Shown: positions 47,063-56,803, numbered from the stretch's first letter. The stretch is DNA of 64,000 bases from Alkaliphilus metalliredigens QYMF (GCF_000016985.1 NC_009633.1:3825539-3889538); one strand, 5' to 3'. Program-made: numbers and translations. Notes: generated by a model from the sequence alone, not told the origin.

Positions 47063-47148
47063 TTCTTTTTCATTGATAAGAATCACTCCTTTTTTATAAG
47101 ACTTTTTAATATTAATTTTCTTTTAATATTGATTTGCCTTTATATAGA

Positions 47149-47164
47149 AGCAAGTTTTGTGCCA
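47149..47164 (-). promoter_or_regulatory. Sigma-54 (-24/-12) promoter of the coo operon
   Basis: Minus strand TGGCACAAAACTTGCT matches the sigma-54 consensus TGGCAC-N5-TTGCW perfectly, with exact GG-N10-GC spacing. It lies about 85-100 bp before cooF. The neighbouring gene encodes a sigma-54 activator. Confidence 0.92.
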
Positions 47165-47170
47165 AAAATA

Positions 47171-47205
47171 AAAACCCCTGTAATAGAGCTTATTAGAGGG
47201 GTTTT
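47171..47205 (-). terminator. Terminator of the sigma-54 activator gene
   Basis: AAAACCCCT / AGGGGTTTT with inner pairing of CTAATA...TATTA-type arms; a T-rich tail TTTTTATTTTT follows on the minus strand, directly in front of the sigma-54 promoter. Confidence 0.85.
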
Positions 47206-47226
47206 AGATGTGAAATAAAAAACAAC

Positions 47227-47264
47227 TGTCAAAAGTATTTTACAGTTGTAAAATATTTTTGACA
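47227..47264 (-). promoter_or_regulatory. Twin enhancer (activator) binding sites of the coo operon
   Basis: Two 18-bp imperfect palindromes, TGTCAAAAGTATTTTACA (47227-47244) and TGTAAAATATTTTTGACA (47247-47264), 20 bp centre to centre, which together form an inverted repeat with one mismatch in 21 bp arms. They sit 60-115 bp upstream of the sigma-54 promoter, between the activator's stop codon and its terminator. Confidence 0.8.
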
Positions 47265-47294
47265 GTTATACAATTGGTTTTACACTAAAAAAAC

Positions 47295-49193
47295 TTAGCT
47301 ACTGATTCCGAAGCGCTTTATTTTATTGTATAAGGTTTGTCGGGTAATACCTAGTCCTTTTGCTGTTTGGGTTTTATTGAAATCATATTTTTCTAAGGCA
47401 TCTATGATATTTTGTTTTTCAGATTGATTCATTTGTCCTTCTAAAGCTTGAATAGGTTGAATTTTTGTAGTAATTTCTATTTCCCTTGCAATATCGCTTC
47501 TTTCAATCATTTTTTGTTCACTATTAATGGCAAGTCTCTTTACTAGGTTTTCAAGCTCTCGTATGTTTCCTGGCCAATTGTAGTGAATTAGTTCTTTCAT
47601 CCCTTCTTCACCAATCTCCTTTAGTTCAATCCCCACTTCTCTGCAGAAATCTAATAATATTTTATTGGTTAAGCTAGGGATTTCCTCCAGTCGTTCTCTT
47701 AATGGAGGAAGATTAATATTGATTACATTTAACCTATAATATAAATCTTTCCGGAATTGTCCCTTGCTTATCATTGTCTCTAATTCTTGATTGGTGGCAG
47801 CGATGATTCGAACATCCACTTTTTTGGTCGTAATGCCACCGATACGCTCAAATTCTTTCTCTTGCAAAAATCGTAAAAGCTTCGACTGGGTTTCCACTGG
47901 AATTTCACCAATCTCATCCAAGAATACGGTTCCTCCATGGGCCATTTCAAGTTTTCCAGCTTTACCATTTTTATTGGCACCAGTATAGGCTCCAGCTTCA
48001 TAACCAAACAGTTCTGCTTCAAAGAAATTTTCAGGGATCGTTGTGCAATCTATGCTAACAAAAGGATTGTTCTTACGATGGCTTTCATTATGAATAGCCT
48101 TGGCAAACAAAGTTTTTCCTGTCCCACTTTCTCCCCTTAACAAGGTAGTTGCATCGGTTTTAGATACCTTTTTCATATATCGGATAACTTCTCTCATACA
48201 GTCTGAATCCACAGATAAGTCAGCGATGTTTTCAATATCATTATTTTTTTCCTTGACTTTATTTTTATAGTACTTCATTTCTCTTTCTAAAAAAGTCATT
48301 TTGTCCAACATTAGCTTAACAAATTCTGATTTAGTCGGAATGAGCTGTCTAAGGATTCCATTTCCTTCAGCTACGGGACTTTCAAAAATGATATATTCAT
48401 CGTCTTCAATATCTTCTTGCCAGATTGCCGCATTTCCCGTTATCAATACTTCTTTATATTTCGTAGTCCAACCTAAAGATTTTATATTTTGATTTTCCAC
48501 CTTTTTCGAGTCAATGTTTAAGAAGTCATTGTATTGTTTATTAATTTTAATAATGATTCCATTAGGGTCAATCAGTGCTAGACAATTAGGCATACTATCA
48601 AGGATTGTTTTGTTGAAGTTATTGATTTCTACTGCTTTTTTTAGTGCCTTGTGTAGGCGCTGATTCATATTTGAAAAGTTCTTAGTCTTATGTTCCACTT
48701 TGTTATAATCTTTGGTTAGTTTTAAGGAGTGTAGTGCCAAATTCACCATATTGTCTTCTTTTTCAGCAGTCGAATGATTAGTTTGAGGCTTAATGGATTT
48801 AGGTGTTAGCTCAAACTCGCAATATCCATCTCCTAAAGCGTTACATTTAGTTTCTATGGCATCCATGTTTTGACCACATATGTTACTAATAGCCCCCGCT
48901 AGAATTCCCCCTTCAAAATAGCATATGGCTTCACCTTTGTATTCCATCTCCCCACATGTAAAACATTCATATAATTGAACAATAATTTTCTCATCAGATA
49001 TTAAAGTAATTCTAACCTGACCAATACCCAATTCAGCCATTTTTTCTGTTAACATGTCATAATCCTTAATACTAAGTCTGCTTCCGAAGTTTTTAGCAGT
49101 ACTATAATATATATCCTTTCCTACATTTTTCACTTCATTCCCAGTGTTGAAAGTAGTAGTTAAAGACCCTAGGTTTCTTTCTAAATTATTCAT
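47295..49193 (-). CDS. Sigma-54-dependent activator with V4R and PAS sensor domains
   Basis: 632-residue enhancer-binding protein. V4R domain (about 20-155) with a cysteine-rich pattern ECFTCGEMEYKGEAICYFEGG, GQNMDAIETKC and GDGYCEFEL; PAS (about 195-275; DSMPNCLALIDPNGIII); AAA+ domain (about 325-560) with GESGTGKTLFAKAIH, FGYEAGAYTGANK (GAFTGA loop with Y), and DEIGEIP; Fis-type HTH at the end (FNKTQTAKGLGITRQTLYNK). V4R domains bind small hydrophobic ligands or metal sites; a CO- or redox-responsive cluster is conceivable. Adjacent to the coo promoter. RBS AAAGGAGGG. Confidence 0.93.
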   Translation of the reverse strand: MNNLERNLGSLTTTFNTGNEVKNVGKDIYYSTAKNFGSRLSIKDYDMLTEKMAELGIGQVRITLISDEKIIVQLYECFTCGEMEYKGEAICYFEGGILAGAISNICGQNMDAIETKCNALGDGYCEFELTPKSIKPQTNHSTAEKEDNMVNLALHSLKLTKDYNKVEHKTKNFSNMNQRLHKALKKAVEINNFNKTILDSMPNCLALIDPNGIIIKINKQYNDFLNIDSKKVENQNIKSLGWTTKYKEVLITGNAAIWQEDIEDDEYIIFESPVAEGNGILRQLIPTKSEFVKLMLDKMTFLEREMKYYKNKVKEKNNDIENIADLSVDSDCMREVIRYMKKVSKTDATTLLRGESGTGKTLFAKAIHNESHRKNNPFVSIDCTTIPENFFEAELFGYEAGAYTGANKNGKAGKLEMAHGGTVFLDEIGEIPVETQSKLLRFLQEKEFERIGGITTKKVDVRIIAATNQELETMISKGQFRKDLYYRLNVININLPPLRERLEEIPSLTNKILLDFCREVGIELKEIGEEGMKELIHYNWPGNIRELENLVKRLAINSEQKMIERSDIAREIEITTKIQPIQALEGQMNQSEKQNIIDALEKYDFNKTQTAKGLGITRQTLYNKIKRFGISS

Positions 49194-49284
49194 GCTAACC
49201 CTCCTTTAGATGTCGTAAAATTGATTCATTAGATTTTTATTACTTATATTATATTATATTATATCATGTATTGAGATAAGAAAA

Positions 49285-49311
49285 ATCCCCCAAACTCTTT
49301 AGTCTGAGGGA
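49285..49311 (-). terminator. Terminator of pepF
   Basis: Minus strand TCCCTCAGACT / GAGTTTGGGGGA stem with TAAA loop and some GU pairs, then TTTTTC. Confidence 0.7.
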
Positions 49312-49336
49312 ATGTGAAATACACTTCTATTTTCAT

Positions 49337-51115
49337 TTAAAGCAAAGCCTCTAGTTCTTCAACAGCTGATGTAAATAATGCAAGGGCATTATTTACAGGT
49401 GCCTCTGTCTCCATATCGGCACCAGCCTTTCTCAAAATATCAATTGGATAATCTTTGGATCCACTAGACAGAAATTCCGTATAACATTTTACTGCAGGTT
49501 CACCCTCTTTTAGTATCGCATTTGAAAGTGCAATGGCTGCAGAAAAACCAGTAGCATATTGATAGACATAAAAATTGTAATACATATGTGGTATTCTTGC
49601 CCACTCATATTTGATGGCATCATCAATCACCACATCTGGTCCAAAATACTTTTTATTTAGATTCAGGTAATGATCACATAAGAATTCTGCCGTTAGGGCA
49701 CCTCCCTTTTCAACATGATCATGGATATCTCTTTCAAATTCAGCAAACATCGTTTGTCTAAAAATAGTGCCTCTAAACTGCTCTAAATAATGATTAAGAA
49801 TATACTTCTTCTTGTCTTCGTCGTGAATATTTTTAAGCAAGTAATCATTAAGGAGTGCTTCATTGGTGGTAGAAGCCACTTCCGCCAAAAATATTGAGTA
49901 ATTACCATACACGTAGGGCTGATTTTCCCTTGTCAAGTAGCTATGCATCGAGTGCCCAAGTTCATGGGTTAAGGTAAACATGCTATCTATATTATCTTTG
50001 TGGTTTAAAAGTATGTAGGGCTTAGAATCATAAGTTCCCCATGAATAAGCGCCTGAACGTTTGCCCTCAGTTTCATACACATCAATCCAGCGCTGTTCAA
50101 ATGCCTCTCGGATAGTCTTTTGATAATTCTCACCTAAAAGGCCTAAGGATTCCGTCACCATGGTTTTTGCTTCTTCATAAGGTATATCAAAATCTACATT
50201 AGTTACAATGGGTCTATAGATATCGTAAAGATGTAACTCATCCAAACCCAAGACCTTTTTTCTTAACTTCATATACTTATAAAATGTCTCTAAGTTAGCA
50301 TTGACTGCTTCAATCAATTGATCTGGAACACTTGTGGGAATGTTGTTTTGAAACAATGCCGCTTCACGTGCAGAGGGATGCTTGCGCACTTTACTAAAGA
50401 AAATATTTTTATTGACTTCACTTTGCAGCAAGGTAGCAATGGTATTGATATGCCCTTCATAAACTTTATAGTACTTTCCAAAGGCATCTTGGCGTAATGT
50501 TCTATCTGCAGACATCATCAGTTGTATATAAGAACCATTGGTCAATTTATGTGGGTCACCCTTAGCATCTACTGCATCTTCAAATGTCATATCCGCATTG
50601 AGTAACATCCCATAGGTATTGCTGGGCACATCGCCTAGTTCGCCTACCTGGGCCAGAACAGATTCCATCTCCTCTGAAAGGGTGTGCTTTTTACTTCTAA
50701 ACAAGTCTTCAAAAAATTGCTCATACATTTTTAATGGTGGATATAAGCTCATTTCTTTTATTGTTTCATACGCTGCACTCAATATTTCTGGAGTAAAAAA
50801 TGACCCCATTTCACTAATTTCTGTAGCAAGCTTCTCTGCACGTGCTGTCATGCTCTGATAAGTGGCATTCTTTGTATTTTCATCCTTCCTTAATCTAGCA
50901 TAAGTGAGCACGTTAGTGATCATTCTTGAAACTTTTTCATGTTCTTTAATAGCCTCATAGAGCCTTTCTGGACTTTCTAAAATCCGCCCTTTAAATCCTT
51001 TAAAGGCCTCTGCATTTTCTCTTACGGCTTTAAATGCCTCTTCCCATTCATCATCACTTGTAAATAAATCACTAAGATCCCAACGGTATTGTTCTTGAAT
51101 TTCTGATTTATTCAT
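49337..51115 (-). CDS. pepF: Oligoendopeptidase F
   Basis: 592-residue cytoplasmic M3B zinc metallopeptidase cleaving oligopeptides. Zinc motif HELGHSMHSY with the third-ligand block NYSIFLAEVASTTNEALL. The N-terminal helical region starts EQYRWDLSDLFTSDDEWE, typical of PepF. Perfect AGGAGG ribosome site. Full length. Monocistronic. Confidence 0.96.
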   Translation of the reverse strand: MNKSEIQEQYRWDLSDLFTSDDEWEEAFKAVRENAEAFKGFKGRILESPERLYEAIKEHEKVSRMITNVLTYARLRKDENTKNATYQSMTARAEKLATEISEMGSFFTPEILSAAYETIKEMSLYPPLKMYEQFFEDLFRSKKHTLSEEMESVLAQVGELGDVPSNTYGMLLNADMTFEDAVDAKGDPHKLTNGSYIQLMMSADRTLRQDAFGKYYKVYEGHINTIATLLQSEVNKNIFFSKVRKHPSAREAALFQNNIPTSVPDQLIEAVNANLETFYKYMKLRKKVLGLDELHLYDIYRPIVTNVDFDIPYEEAKTMVTESLGLLGENYQKTIREAFEQRWIDVYETEGKRSGAYSWGTYDSKPYILLNHKDNIDSMFTLTHELGHSMHSYLTRENQPYVYGNYSIFLAEVASTTNEALLNDYLLKNIHDEDKKKYILNHYLEQFRGTIFRQTMFAEFERDIHDHVEKGGALTAEFLCDHYLNLNKKYFGPDVVIDDAIKYEWARIPHMYYNFYVYQYATGFSAAIALSNAILKEGEPAVKCYTEFLSSGSKDYPIDILRKAGADMETEAPVNNALALFTSAVEELEALL

Positions 51116-51217
51116 ATTGACCTCCTCTTTTATCTATTCATTGTTATATTATCCTTACATACCACGATTAATCATCCCAGCCAAAATACTTGACTAAAAA
51201 ATACAATACGTCCTACT

Positions 51218-51433
51218 CTAATCTATCTTTTCAAATCTTTTAAATGTTTTACCCTCTCTTGTAAGCTCTTCTTGCCACATATCAACGGGTCTTACCCAAA
51301 TCCCTTTTTCTCCATATAAAGCACGATAAACAACTACATCTTCTAGGGTTTCACTGTGTTTTGCCAGTGCAATTACTTCATATTCATTGCCCTTGAAGTG
51401 GCGGTACCTTCCCAACCCAATTGAATTACTCAT
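51218..51433 (-). CDS. DUF1653 protein
   Basis: 71-residue DUF1653 protein: GRYRHFKGNEYEVIALAKHS, ETLEDVVVYRALYG, GIWVRPVDMWQEEL, FKRFEKID. A small beta-barrel domain of unknown function, very common in Firmicutes. The start could also be the ATG at 51445 (four residues longer), which sits almost on AAAGG. Confidence 0.88.
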   Translation of the reverse strand: MSNSIGLGRYRHFKGNEYEVIALAKHSETLEDVVVYRALYGEKGIWVRPVDMWQEELTREGKTFKRFEKID

Positions 51434-51520
51434 TTCTTTACACATCCTTTACTCATATCACATCTTTTATTCATTCATTATTTTTCATTTACCTATCCAA
51501 ATTAAAGTAACCTTCCCCTG

Positions 51521-53494
51521 TCACTCTCTATTACTCAGTCGATCTTCTACTGCTCTAATTTTGGCTCCAGGGGGTAGTGCTCCCATGACAACTTCCTCCC
51601 ACGGTTCTCCTATTATGGACTCCATGATCACGATTGCCCCACGGTCATCCTTTGTCCTAATTAACCTACCACATCCTTGTTTTAATTTAAGCCCCATTTC
51701 AGGATAATCTACCGTCACTTTTGGATCCAATCCCTCTTTCTTCGCCTCTTCACGTTGTACTTCAATTAAAGGATCCAGAGATGGAAAAGGAAGTTGCCAA
51801 ACGACTACAAGGGATAATGCCTCCCCAGGTATATCAATTCCCTCCCAAAAGCTAGTACCAATCAGTACAGATGACACTTCTTCTCTAAATTTCCGAACAA
51901 GATATCCTCGCTCTCCTTTATCCTCCCATAAAACTTCAAAGGGTAGCTGATAGTCTTTGAATCCTTTTCTTATTTTCCGAACTTCATCTAGGGAGCTGGT
52001 AAGTACTAGGGCTCCTCCCCCATTTAACTTTAATAAAGAGACTAATCCTTCAATACCAAGAGAAAACCCAATATCTTCATGACTATTTGAAGAGGGTTGA
52101 GGCAAATGAACAACAACTTGTTCTTCAATGTCAAAGGGACTTTCAACAGTAGAGCAGGATGTTTTTTTCAATCCAAGGGTACGTGTAAAGTAACTAAAAT
52201 CACCTTCATTGCTTAAGGTTGCAGAGGTAAATACCACTGGTAATCCCTTCTGAAACAAATGTATATCCAGCATTTTACTTAACTCTCTTGGAACTACCCA
52301 AAAGCTACCATCCATTTGATCTACCCAAGTGATAACATCCCTACTTTTATTCCTACAAAATCTGTCTAATGCCATCATTGACCTTTCTATTTGTGTTTCA
52401 TATGTATGTAGCAAACTGGCAGGTAGGGATTCTGTGTACAGCTCTTGTTCGACTTGTATCTCAAAGAGCAGACGATCTAAATCCTTATAAAAAGTATCCG
52501 CTGCTTTAAATAATTTATCATCTACCCGAAGTGCTAAGCGATCCGAGGGCTCATCTGCAATCACACAGCGATTGAGTTTTATAAAGAAATCAGACGAAGT
52601 TTGTTCTAAGTCAACGGCAATTGAAATGAGGGAATCCCTAGCTCCTTGGATTTCTTCTAGAGAAAGGATAATGTTATCAATATCCTCCTTAATAATTTGT
52701 TTTCCTGCCCTCATGGCTGCTGGAAGCATCACTTTATGCCCCTCATCAAAAATAACTGCAGAATAACTAGGAAGGATAGGTGATTTGCCACCATCAATTT
52801 GTTCGTCCCGTGTCCATAGGTCATCAAAAAAGACTTCATGATCAGCAATAATTAAATCCCTGGCAGGTCGATAATGTTCCCTTGCCTTAACAAGTTTACA
52901 AAATCCACGGCTAGAACACATATCGCAGGACATAGACTCATCCCATCCAATCTGCTTCCACACACGATCCGGTACAAGTGGCATTTCTGAACGTTCACCA
53001 CGATTGGTTTTCGCTAGCCATTGGTTAATCTCATTAGACATTGCATTTGATTTCTCTGTAAAGAGTCCTCTGGATTCATCAACCCTGGCATCGCAGATAT
53101 ACTGACGTGGGTCCTTTGCCATTCGCGCATCTATTTCTAGTCCAAGTATATCTGACAGAGTCTGAATATCTCCCTTAGGTCCTGCCAGTTGTTCTTGAAG
53201 TGCTGTTGAGGCACATGCAATCACCACAGGTTTTCCGCTGAAGCGAGCATAGGCGATTGCAGTAAGTAAGTAGGCGAATGTTTTGCCTGTACCAAGTCCA
53301 GCTTCAGCTAAGTGAACTTTTTTATTGCAAACTGCATCCGCAAGTTGAAAGGCAGTGAATATTTGTTCCTCACGGACTTCATATCCGTGTTCAGGTAAAA
53401 TATCGTAAAAAACCTCGCCAATCCATTCCGCCAATTTAACTGGAAATTCTTCTTTTTTATCGTAATGAAAGAGTGCTTTTAATCTTTCGGACAT
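51521..53494 (-). CDS. DinG/YoaA-like ATP-dependent DNA helicase
   Basis: 657-residue XPD/DinG-family superfamily-2 helicase, 5'-3'. Walker A AEAGLGTGKTFAYLL, FeS-cluster cysteines at CDARVDES, CDMCSSRGFC region, DEGH box (VIFDEGHKVMLPA), motif VI region LIRTKDDRGAIVIME. The FeS domain has CxxC...C spacing like DinG, so a 4Fe-4S cluster is likely. It lacks the N-terminal exonuclease of Gram-positive DinG. Probably acts in repair of R-loops or forked DNA. Confidence 0.88.
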   Translation of the reverse strand: MSERLKALFHYDKKEEFPVKLAEWIGEVFYDILPEHGYEVREEQIFTAFQLADAVCNKKVHLAEAGLGTGKTFAYLLTAIAYARFSGKPVVIACASTALQEQLAGPKGDIQTLSDILGLEIDARMAKDPRQYICDARVDESRGLFTEKSNAMSNEINQWLAKTNRGERSEMPLVPDRVWKQIGWDESMSCDMCSSRGFCKLVKAREHYRPARDLIIADHEVFFDDLWTRDEQIDGGKSPILPSYSAVIFDEGHKVMLPAAMRAGKQIIKEDIDNIILSLEEIQGARDSLISIAVDLEQTSSDFFIKLNRCVIADEPSDRLALRVDDKLFKAADTFYKDLDRLLFEIQVEQELYTESLPASLLHTYETQIERSMMALDRFCRNKSRDVITWVDQMDGSFWVVPRELSKMLDIHLFQKGLPVVFTSATLSNEGDFSYFTRTLGLKKTSCSTVESPFDIEEQVVVHLPQPSSNSHEDIGFSLGIEGLVSLLKLNGGGALVLTSSLDEVRKIRKGFKDYQLPFEVLWEDKGERGYLVRKFREEVSSVLIGTSFWEGIDIPGEALSLVVVWQLPFPSLDPLIEVQREEAKKEGLDPKVTVDYPEMGLKLKQGCGRLIRTKDDRGAIVIMESIIGEPWEEVVMGALPPGAKIRAVEDRLSNRE

Positions 53495-53622
53495 GCTTAG
53501 TTCCCCCCTGCTTGACTATGCAAATTTTATCTAACACCGTAGTGCATCATTTATTAGAATAACCATCCCATTGCCTTTATATTTTTAAAATTTCATTGCT
53601 TAAAATGGATAGATTTAACCCT

Positions 53623-53721
53623 CTACTCCTTTTTAAGCTTTTTAAGTATATCCTCTTTGTTCACTTTTGTCGAATCAGCTTTCCTTTTTTCGTGTTGGTT
53701 GCTAAAATCTCTCATCAGCAT
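53623..53721 (-). CDS. Possible 32-residue small protein
   Basis: Frame reading MLMRDFSNQHEKRKADSTKV then NKEDILKKLKKE, strongly charged and helical. The ribosome site is weak (GGGTGA) and it stands just behind the terminator of the siderophore operon. It could be a real small protein or a remnant of a longer gene. Low certainty. Confidence 0.25.
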   Translation of the reverse strand: MLMRDFSNQHEKRKADSTKVNKEDILKKLKKE

Positions 53722-53736
53722 AAATCACCCATGTAA

Positions 53737-53762
53737 AAAGGACTAGATCTCTCTAGTCCTTT
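53737..53762 (-). terminator. Terminator of the siderophore uptake operon
   Basis: 11-bp perfect stem AAAGGACTAGA/TCTAGTCCTTT with a 4-base loop and T run on the minus strand. Confidence 0.92.
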
Positions 53763-53783
53763 GCTTTTCAATCTATTTCCTCG

Positions 53784-55004
53784 CTAAATTCTTCTAACAT
53801 TCCATTTTATAAATACAACTACTCCTATACTTAAAATAGTAGATAATATCATAATATTGTACAGGTTTACATTCATCTCTATTAATTGACCATATATCAA
53901 TTGACCAGGCGCAACACTTGCTGTAGCAACAGCAGTAGAAAAAGCACTTACCTTTCCAAGCATCTCTTCTCTTACCTCTTTTTGAATATAGGTTAAAGAA
54001 ATCGTGTTAGATAAAGCCAGGGATAACATGATCCCTAGACCTCCAATTGAATAAAGTCCTAAAGCCAATAATTTATTCTCCATGGTTAAATAAGTAGCAA
54101 TTCCCATAGTTATAATTGCAATTACCATAGGATACATCGTTTTATGAATTTGTTTCATTTTGAACAATTTAGGTCTAAACGTTATTAACAAACTGCCTAT
54201 CATCATTCCTAAAACAAAAATACCTTCTACAAAACCAAATACAGTTGAAGACATATTCAGTTTTAGTTTAATAAAATAAGGAGATATAATACTTAAAATT
54301 GGTACTACAAAAATATTAGTTAGTCCATAAGAGACGATAATTCCTAATACCACCTTCTTTTTTTCTTTTAAATATATAAAACTTCTTTTCATTTCCCTTA
54401 GGGATCTTAGAATAGGGTTTTTAAATTTTTCTTTTATTTGTATATCTGGAATATCTAGAAATATCTCTAAAATAGCTGCTATTAAAAAACTAACAGCATT
54501 TAATATTACGATTATTTTTATATCTAAAAAACTATATAATATTCCTGCAATGATAGGTCCAATTAAGTTTACTATGGCCCCAACTTGTTGAATAATTCCA
54601 TTAGCTGAAGCTAATTTTTCTTTACTAACAATTTGTGGGATACAGGCTGTAACAGAAGGACTATAAAGAGTATAAACAATAGATAGCATAAACATAACGC
54701 TCCCTACTATCATTGTATTATCTCTTCCGCTTATTAGTATTATTGAATATAGAATCATTAATCCAGCACTAAAAAAATCTAGATAGAGCATTATTTTTTT
54801 TCTATTAACTGTATCTGCTAACAGCCCTGCAATCGGTGCAAATAATATATATGGGATAGTTGAAATTGCTAATATTCTAGAAAAAACAGCGGCACTTCCT
54901 GTTATATCTAAAATATATAAAGACATACAAAATCTTTGAATTGCATTGCCAAATAATGATATTATCTGACCCACAACGACTATAATAAAGTTTTTATTTT
55001 TCAT
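53784..55004 (-). CDS. MFS transporter in the siderophore operon
   Basis: 406-residue major facilitator protein of the MFS_3/EntS-like group, 12 hydrophobic segments. Start MKNKNFIIVVVGQIISLFGN, the A-motif like AGLLADTVNRKKIM, VREEMLGKVSAF later. It follows the ABC ATPase by 1 bp. Members of this group export siderophores or drugs; here export of a siderophore or of the desferri-form after uptake is plausible but not shown. Confidence 0.88.
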   Translation of the reverse strand: MKNKNFIIVVVGQIISLFGNAIQRFCMSLYILDITGSAAVFSRILAISTIPYILFAPIAGLLADTVNRKKIMLYLDFFSAGLMILYSIILISGRDNTMIVGSVMFMLSIVYTLYSPSVTACIPQIVSKEKLASANGIIQQVGAIVNLIGPIIAGILYSFLDIKIIVILNAVSFLIAAILEIFLDIPDIQIKEKFKNPILRSLREMKRSFIYLKEKKKVVLGIIVSYGLTNIFVVPILSIISPYFIKLKLNMSSTVFGFVEGIFVLGMMIGSLLITFRPKLFKMKQIHKTMYPMVIAIITMGIATYLTMENKLLALGLYSIGGLGIMLSLALSNTISLTYIQKEVREEMLGKVSAFSTAVATASVAPGQLIYGQLIEMNVNLYNIMILSTILSIGVVVFIKWNVRRI

Positions 55005-55005
55005 T

Positions 55006-55794
55006 TTACCCCCTTAGAAGTTCATAATCTACGCAAATGGGGTAATTTTTATTATCACTTAATTGTAATTTAACATCAATTCCATAGATCTCTTTTAGGT
55101 TTTCTTTAGTTATTGTTTCCATAGGAACGCCGTTACAAATAATTTCACCCTTTTTAAGTCCAATAATATTACTTGCAAACCTACATGCATTATTTAATTC
55201 ATGGAGCACCATTACAATCGTAATGTTTTTATCTTTATTTAGTTTTTCCAATACTTGTAATACTTCAAGTTGATAAGACATATCTAAATAAGTTGTTGGC
55301 TCATCTAACATAATTATGTCTGTTTCTTGTGCCAAAGTCATTGCAATCCAAGCTCTCTGTCTTTGTCCCCCGGATAGATTTTCGATTTCTCTATGGGAAA
55401 AATCCTTAAGGCCTGTTTCCTCTATTGCCCAATCAATCATTTCTTTATCATGAACATTAAGACCACCTATCATTTTTTGATGAGGAAACCTTCCATAAGC
55501 GACTAATTCTTTGACAGTCATTCCACTTGGACAAACTGGCCCTTGGGGTAAAAAGGCGATTTGAGTTGCTATCTGTTTTTCTTTTTGAGTTTTAATGTTT
55601 TTTCCATTTATAAAAATCTCTCCGGTTTTCGGCTTTATGATCCTTGCAATACTTTTTAGCAAAGTTGATTTTCCACATCCATTTGCACCTATAATAATAC
55701 TTATCTTTCCCTTTGGAATTGAAAGATTCATATCATCTATTATTAGATTTTCTTCATATGCTACTGATAATTTTTTTACACTTATAGCTTCCAT
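55006..55794 (-). CDS. Iron-siderophore ABC transporter ATPase (FecE/FepC type)
   Basis: 262-residue ATPase: Walker A GANGCGKSTLLKSIA, LPQGPVCPSGMTVKELVAYG typical of FecE proteins, signature IENLSGGQRQRAWIAMTLAQ, Walker B DIIMLDEPTTYLD. The ribosome site AAGGAG lies in the end of the permease gene. Part of SBP-permease-permease-ATPase-MFS. Confidence 0.95.
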   Translation of the reverse strand: MEAISVKKLSVAYEENLIIDDMNLSIPKGKISIIIGANGCGKSTLLKSIARIIKPKTGEIFINGKNIKTQKEKQIATQIAFLPQGPVCPSGMTVKELVAYGRFPHQKMIGGLNVHDKEMIDWAIEETGLKDFSHREIENLSGGQRQRAWIAMTLAQETDIIMLDEPTTYLDMSYQLEVLQVLEKLNKDKNITIVMVLHELNNACRFASNIIGLKKGEIICNGVPMETITKENLKEIYGIDVKLQLSDNKNYPICVDYELLRG

Positions 55795-56802
55795 TTATTT
55801 CTCCTTCATCATTAAATAAATAAAATAGGGTACTCCAAAAATCGAAATGACAATTCCTACTGGTATTTCAATTGGAGAAAATAAGTTTCTTGAAACTGCA
55901 TCTGCAAATAAAATGATTACGACACTTATCATTGCAGAGATTACTAGAAATTTTTTATGATAGGGTCCAACTAACTTTCTTGCTATGTTAGGCGATAATA
56001 ACCCAATAAATGCCACATTGCCTGCAAAGGCGGTAGCACCACCAGCTAAAATAACTGCATAGGTTAAGAACTTTTTTCTTTCTTTATTTACGTTTAGTCC
56101 AAGGGCAATCGCATGTTCATCAGACAGATTAAGAACATCTAGTTTTTTATAGTTTAATACGACTAAGATAAACATGAAAGCAACTAATGGAATTATTATT
56201 CTTGCATAGTTCCATCCTGCTCCCCAAAGACTTCCAGAGGTCCAAATCAGTACTCTGTTGTAGTCACCAACCCCTCCTCTAAAAGTAAAGAAGGTAATAA
56301 AAGCATTTAGTCCTGCATTCATCCCAAGTCCTATTAGTAGTAATCTCTTTGGCTTAATACCATTTCTACTTGATAGGAAGTAAATGATAAAAGCTGAAAT
56401 ACCTGCACCTACAATGGCCATAGAGGGTAATACATAAACCGATAGGGGACCAAGCACGCTATGGTAGTTTGTAGTTCTTAAAGAAATAAATATAACTGCT
56501 GCCACTGCGGCACCTGCATTTATACCAATTATACCTGAATCTGCCAATTCATTTTTTGTTATCGTCTGAAGTAGAGCTCCTGCTGTAGATAAAGCGATTC
56601 CAACGAAAATTCCCACTAACATTCGAGGAAGCCTAAGATGTAAAACCGATGCATTTTGAAATTTTGTTCCTCTACCTAATAACGTTTTTATAGTATCCAA
56701 GGGAGCTATTTTGTAAGTTCCCCAACTTAAATAAATAATAATAGATACTAGGAATAAAATAAGCAGTACTAAACCCATCATTCTAAATCTACTTCTTTTC
56801 AT
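55795..56802 (-). CDS. Iron-siderophore ABC permease (FecCD family), second
   Basis: 335-residue FecCD permease with about 9-10 helices. LRLPRMLVGIFVGIALSTAGALLQ, DSGIIGINAGAAVAAV, LSDEHAIALGLNV, FAGNVAFIGLLSPNIARKLVG (ATPase-contact G-x9-P loop). One base separates it from the first permease gene. Confidence 0.94.
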   Translation of the reverse strand: MKRSRFRMMGLVLLILFLVSIIIYLSWGTYKIAPLDTIKTLLGRGTKFQNASVLHLRLPRMLVGIFVGIALSTAGALLQTITKNELADSGIIGINAGAAVAAVIFISLRTTNYHSVLGPLSVYVLPSMAIVGAGISAFIIYFLSSRNGIKPKRLLLIGLGMNAGLNAFITFFTFRGGVGDYNRVLIWTSGSLWGAGWNYARIIIPLVAFMFILVVLNYKKLDVLNLSDEHAIALGLNVNKERKKFLTYAVILAGGATAFAGNVAFIGLLSPNIARKLVGPYHKKFLVISAMISVVIILFADAVSRNLFSPIEIPVGIVISIFGVPYFIYLMMKEK

Positions 56803-56803
56803 A

